DNA from: Prevotella sp. UBA6994
GTDB lineage: Bacteria; Bacteroidota; Bacteroidia; Bacteroidales; Bacteroidaceae
Reading direction: 5' to 3'
NCBI GenBank assembly: GCA_002449845.1
Contig: DJXW01000015.1
Location: forward strand, 1-16,991
DNA length: 16,991 nucleotides
Positions 14,454 through 16,991 of this stretch are shown here, one piece after another (within the stretch, counting starts at the first letter, position 1; each line of letters starts with the position of its first letter). The notes below the pieces were generated by a model that did not search any database, was not told where the DNA came from, and was given only the letters and a program-made list of their open reading frames with translations. Made by a program: the position numbers and the translations under genes.

Positions 14454-15364
14454 GGCAAATCATCATCTTCCATTATTTTTCTTGCTTTTTGGAGTATTTC
14501 ATAATCCCATTTGTTTAAATTATCATCTTCACGAAATGAATGTTCTAAAAATGGGTTGTCACAAATCTTTTGACACCATTCCCTATTTGCTTGTTCAACA
14601 TCAAACCTAGTAAATGGAATAGGTAACCTTTTGTGACAACAACTTGCCCATAGTAGAAGATTACTCTCATCCCAATATACAGTTACCAGTCCAAACCTAC
14701 TATAATAACTTGCTATTTTTAAGATCCTTTTCCAAGAACAATTAACATGTCTTATCTCTTCGCGTTCTCCAAACTTTGAACTAATAATTGGAATAAGTAT
14801 TCTAAAAAAGTGAGCCCTATTATCCTTTGAAATCATATCAATAAAGGTGTTAAGGAAACTTTTATTAATAATACTAATCACATACTGTTCAAACTTATTG
14901 CTGCCAAAATCAGCTAATGTATCATCATCATTTATTTTACTGATACACAATGCTGGTTCTTCGTCATCCCATAGTTCTAGTATTCCCGTTACCTTACTAC
15001 CATCATCCATAATATTTACTGAATGAGGCAACAATTCATATGTTACACAAGGGAACAATTGTACTAAATTAATTCCTTTCCAGTCATTTTCTCTTGCATA
15101 TTTGATTGCTTTCCGATGACAATTGAAAAAATAATGCAACAAAGCACGTTGTTTTTCAGAATTTAATAGGACGGGGGTATGGTGCCATTCATCACATACA
15201 CAAAACCCTTCGGTTATTTCATTTGTGCATTCATCTATTTCTTTATGATAGACGAATTTATTTCCAGAAACATGCAGAAGAACAGGCATATACGTTTGGG
15301 GAAGTCCTTCGGCATAACATGTTTCAATAGAGATTGGAGCTGTTGTAAAATCTTTTCTTCTCAT
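14447..15364 (-). CDS. AT-rich orphan protein of unknown function
   Basis: A 305-residue soluble protein, not recognised. It has no signal peptide, membrane segment or clear nucleotide-binding motif. It is rich in Cys, Trp and His (CVCDEWHH at about 54-61, CSWKRILK and ASCCHKRLPIPF further on), and ends in an acidic helix. Its coding DNA is much richer in A+T than the neighbouring relaxase gene, a sign of separate ancestry. It lies within the mobile element as a stand-alone gene with its own promoter and terminator. The TACCTTTG box (15373-15380) ends only eight bases before the ATG, so the mRNA may be nearly leaderless. A cargo or defence role is possible from location alone. Confidence 0.75.
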   Translation of the reverse strand: MRRKDFTTAPISIETCYAEGLPQTYMPVLLHVSGNKFVYHKEIDECTNEITEGFCVCDEWHHTPVLLNSEKQRALLHYFFNCHRKAIKYARENDWKGINLVQLFPCVTYELLPHSVNIMDDGSKVTGILELWDDEEPALCISKINDDDTLADFGSNKFEQYVISIINKSFLNTFIDMISKDNRAHFFRILIPIISSKFGEREEIRHVNCSWKRILKIASYYSRFGLVTVYWDESNLLLWASCCHKRLPIPFTRFDVEQANREWCQKICDNPFLEHSFREDDNLNKWDYEILQKARKIMEDDDLPK

Positions 15365-15372
15365 AAGTTTTG

Positions 15373-15380
15373 CAAAGGTA
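15373..15380 (-). promoter_or_regulatory. -7 promoter box next to the orphan gene start
   Basis: TACCTTTG on the minus strand matches the Bacteroidota -7 consensus and lies eight bases before the ATG at 15362-15364. With start sites usually a few bases past this box, the transcript would have almost no leader. No good -33 element was seen. Confidence 0.45.
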
Positions 15381-15472
15381 CGAAATTTCTACCTTTTTTT
15401 ATCTAGGAGCTATGTTAAACTGTCTTTTCACCCCTCATTTCTTGACCGTTCCTTTGTCCAAAACTCAAAGTT

Positions 15473-15625
15473 ATGGATATTTCTACACTCACTTCTCTCA
15501 TCAATGCTTTACGCGCAGAGACGAAGCTAGACTGCATCACACCGTATTCCTTAGGGCAAGGTAGAGAAACAACAGCTGCTCAGCAGATTACACAATGGAA
15601 TTCGCAAGTAGGGGGCTGTCTGTGA
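15473..15625 (+). pseudogene. Small open frame or fragment with a frameshift continuation
   Basis: ATG at 15473 opens a 50-residue frame: MDISTLTSLINALRAETKLD, then CITPYSLGQGRETTAAQQITQWNSQ and a stop at 15623-15625. The start (MxIxTLxxLIxALRxETxxDxITPxSLG) is like the N-terminus of a protein type I recall from Bacteroidales phage-like or mobile regions, usually much longer. After the GGGGG run at 15611-15615 another frame stays open: GLSVTDYRKYREASWQYGRI. This suggests a lost G and a decayed gene end. It lies on the opposite strand to its neighbours. The call is tentative. Confidence 0.4.
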
Positions 15626-15752
15626 CTGACTACAGGAAGTACCGCGAAGCTTCGTGGCAATATGGCCGTATATGAAAAGGGGTCAAACTATAGGGTGTTG
15701 AGAATAAAAAGAATGGGCATGAGATTTACAATCCATAATCATGCTATCTTGC
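15626..15752. other. Gene-free stretch before the terminator
   Basis: Apart from the frameshifted tail of the fragment just upstream (to about 15676), nothing protein-like was seen on either strand. With the stretch 15381-15472 it makes a roughly 450-base gap between the orphan gene and the two-TM gene that holds only the small fragment and the hairpin at 15753-15803. Confidence 0.5.
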
Positions 15753-15803
15753 TTAAAAATCAGCGAAAACGAGAAAATATTTTTGAATTTCGCTGATTTT
15801 TAA
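15753..15803. terminator. Perfect 16-bp inverted repeat, probable bidirectional terminator
   Basis: TTAAAAATCAGCGAAA (15753-15768) and TTTCGCTGATTTTTAA (15788-15803) are perfect reverse complements with a 19-base loop. The outer part of each arm is an A- or T-run, so either strand yields a stem with a U-rich 3' side. It ends nine bases from the stop codon of the minus-strand gene 15813-16721. Confidence 0.75.
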
Positions 15804-15812
15804 ACATACAAA

Positions 15813-16721
15813 CTACTCAAAATGGAAGTGATAGTCACCCTTGTCCGGCTCGTCTATCACGATATTTCCTGTATCTGGCTGAAACTTGAAGTTGCGGATG
15901 CTGTCAAGTTCTATGTCTTTCATTACGTCAGGAAACATACGCTTAATGAAGATGGCGCGTACTTCGCCCGTGTAGTCTTTCTTGCTGCCCAGTCTCTCAG
16001 CTATATTCCAGACAAAGTGCCGTAGGTCAAGGGTGGTAAGCGTGGACTTCAACCTGATGGGGACAGGTGTATGCTGCCAGTCATCGGCCCACTTCCTGAT
16101 TGCATCACAGAGTTTTTCCAATTCCTCATTATCATAGATATATGGGGACATGGTATGGGTTACATATTCCATGATGGCATTGATGGTATTCTGTCGCCTT
16201 TGTTCCTGCTCACGTTGATATTCCTTGCAGCGTTGAGCATATAGGTCGGGCTGCTCTGAACTCGTCTCTATCGTATCGGCAACCTCCTTTGCCGGTTCTG
16301 CTGAATCGGAAATCTCTACACTCGGTTCTTCCAGTTCCTCTGACAAAGGTTCTTGTGCAGATTCGATTTGAGGAGGCATTTCTGCCAAGCATTCTTGAAC
16401 TTGCTCTATAATATCGTTGCTAGTTGAAACTTCTGTTTCTGCTTCCTGGTCAGTCAGAAACGTGGATCCTTCGCGTTGTCTGTTCTGCAATCTAAGTGGC
16501 ACCTCTGCCAATACGGATTGGAACAAATAATAGACCGTCCCCAATAGTCCGCTGGAAATCAAAAAGGTTATCAACTTGGCAAAGTTGTCTTGCCCGAAAT
16601 CGTTGCCCACCTTCAATGACACGAAGAGGGAGATGGTAAGAATGATCAGACCTGGGCATCCCCACACAAGGCAGTAGTCCCTTACTGCCATATTTTCTGT
16701 CTTGCATTTTACGTTGTTCAT
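15813..16721 (-). CDS. Two-TM membrane protein with acidic linker and conserved-looking C-terminal domain
   Basis: A 302-residue protein, not firmly recognised. Two hydrophobic spans (about residues 18-36 and 49-69) anchor it at the inner membrane. A Glu/Ser-rich acidic linker covers about 85-160. A folded, charged C-terminal domain follows (about 165-302: NAIMEYVTHTMSPYIYDNEELEKLCDAIRKWADDW..., then RHFVWNIAERLG and IFIKRMFPDV), ending in DYHFHFE. The domain is probably cytoplasmic. It has a strong own promoter (16805-16837) and its own terminator. Its place on the same strand as the mobilisation genes suggests it belongs to the mobile element, but a link to transfer or to sensing is not shown. 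Confidence 0.75.
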   Translation of the reverse strand: MNNVKCKTENMAVRDYCLVWGCPGLIILTISLFVSLKVGNDFGQDNFAKLITFLISSGLLGTVYYLFQSVLAEVPLRLQNRQREGSTFLTDQEAETEVSTSNDIIEQVQECLAEMPPQIESAQEPLSEELEEPSVEISDSAEPAKEVADTIETSSEQPDLYAQRCKEYQREQEQRRQNTINAIMEYVTHTMSPYIYDNEELEKLCDAIRKWADDWQHTPVPIRLKSTLTTLDLRHFVWNIAERLGSKKDYTGEVRAIFIKRMFPDVMKDIELDSIRNFKFQPDTGNIVIDEPDKGDYHFHFE

Positions 16722-16804
16722 CTTTCTTGTTCCATTTATTTAATTGATTTGTACATTTCGGAATTGTCGGCATCTGCCAGAACTCGGCTATGCGATTTCC
16801 AATG

Positions 16805-16837
16805 CAAAGTTACTCCGATTATTCCCGACAGTTCAAA
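16805..16837 (-). promoter_or_regulatory. Bacteroidota promoter of the two-TM gene
   Basis: On the minus strand TTTG (16834-16837) and TAACTTTG (16805-16812) are spaced by 21 bases, a near-perfect match. About 80 bases of leader precede the ATG at 16719-16721, and no Shine-Dalgarno sequence is seen. Just upstream, AAAAACG-CTT-CGTTTTT (16848-16864) forms a small hairpin that may block read-through. Confidence 0.7.
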
Positions 16838-16953
16838 ATCTTCCGAAAAAAACGCTTCGTTTTTACATTAGTTTAGAAATTGGTCCTATCGAGTATGAAA
16901 AAAGAACCAATAATCATACTATAAAATATTGATGGACATGACGAAAGGGAAAG

Positions 16954-16979
16954 AAAAAGGGAGAAGCAACGCCCCTCCC
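16954..16979 (-). terminator. Possible terminator of a gene beyond the right edge
   Basis: On the minus strand GGGAG...CTCCC (16975-16979 with 16959-16963) is followed by UUUUUCUUU (complement of 16954-16958 and beyond). The stem is only five pairs with an 11-base loop. If real, it ends a minus-strand transcript that starts outside this window. Confidence 0.4.
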
Positions 16980-16991
16980 CAAAGATGATAC

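Noticed and set aside
16932..16988. Short plus-strand frame MDMTKGKEKGRSNAPPQR near the right edge
   Set aside because: Only 18 codons, and the DNA is better explained as a minus-strand terminator with a poly-U run.

Overview
The window reads as accessory DNA of a Bacteroidales bacterium (Bacteroides, Phocaeicola or Prevotella-like). Several promoters match the Bacteroidota form, a TTG/TTTG box about 20-22 bases before TAnnTTTG. Most genes lack a Shine-Dalgarno sequence, lipoprotein and secretion signals are of Bacteroidota type, and the mobilisation genes resemble those of Bacteroidales mobilisable elements. No tRNA, rRNA, CRISPR array or complete transposase was seen. The species cannot be fixed from the sequence.

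Left part (1-7250) is a defence island. A small DUF2188 gene (minus) is followed on the plus strand by two two-gene modules. The first is an AAA15-type ATPase with an RloB/TOPRIM-like protein (AbiL-like, related in layout to PARIS). The second is a SIR2-like NADase with a HerA-type ATPase, joined by an ATGA overlap, which matches the known SIR2-HerA anti-phage system. Facing them is the decayed C-terminal end of a type III restriction endonuclease, broken by a nonsense codon and a frameshift, and then a small gene of unknown function.

Middle part (7440-10250): a good promoter drives about 260 bases of highly structured untranslated leader. Four tightly spaced genes follow: a two-TM microprotein, a tail-anchored J-domain protein, a lipoprotein with two PsbP/DcrB-like halves, and a secreted protein of unknown family. 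They end in a hairpin. This operon is the best candidate here for an undescribed envelope-associated system.

Right part (10250-16991), all minus strand, looks like part of a mobilisable element: a MOBV relaxase, an inverted-repeat-rich probable oriT, a DUF6291-like protein, an excisionase-like HTH protein, an AT-rich orphan cargo gene, a small gene remnant (plus strand) and a two-TM protein with an acidic linker. No integrase and no element ends lie in the window, so its borders are unknown. It is also unknown whether the defence island and the J-domain operon travel as cargo of the same element.
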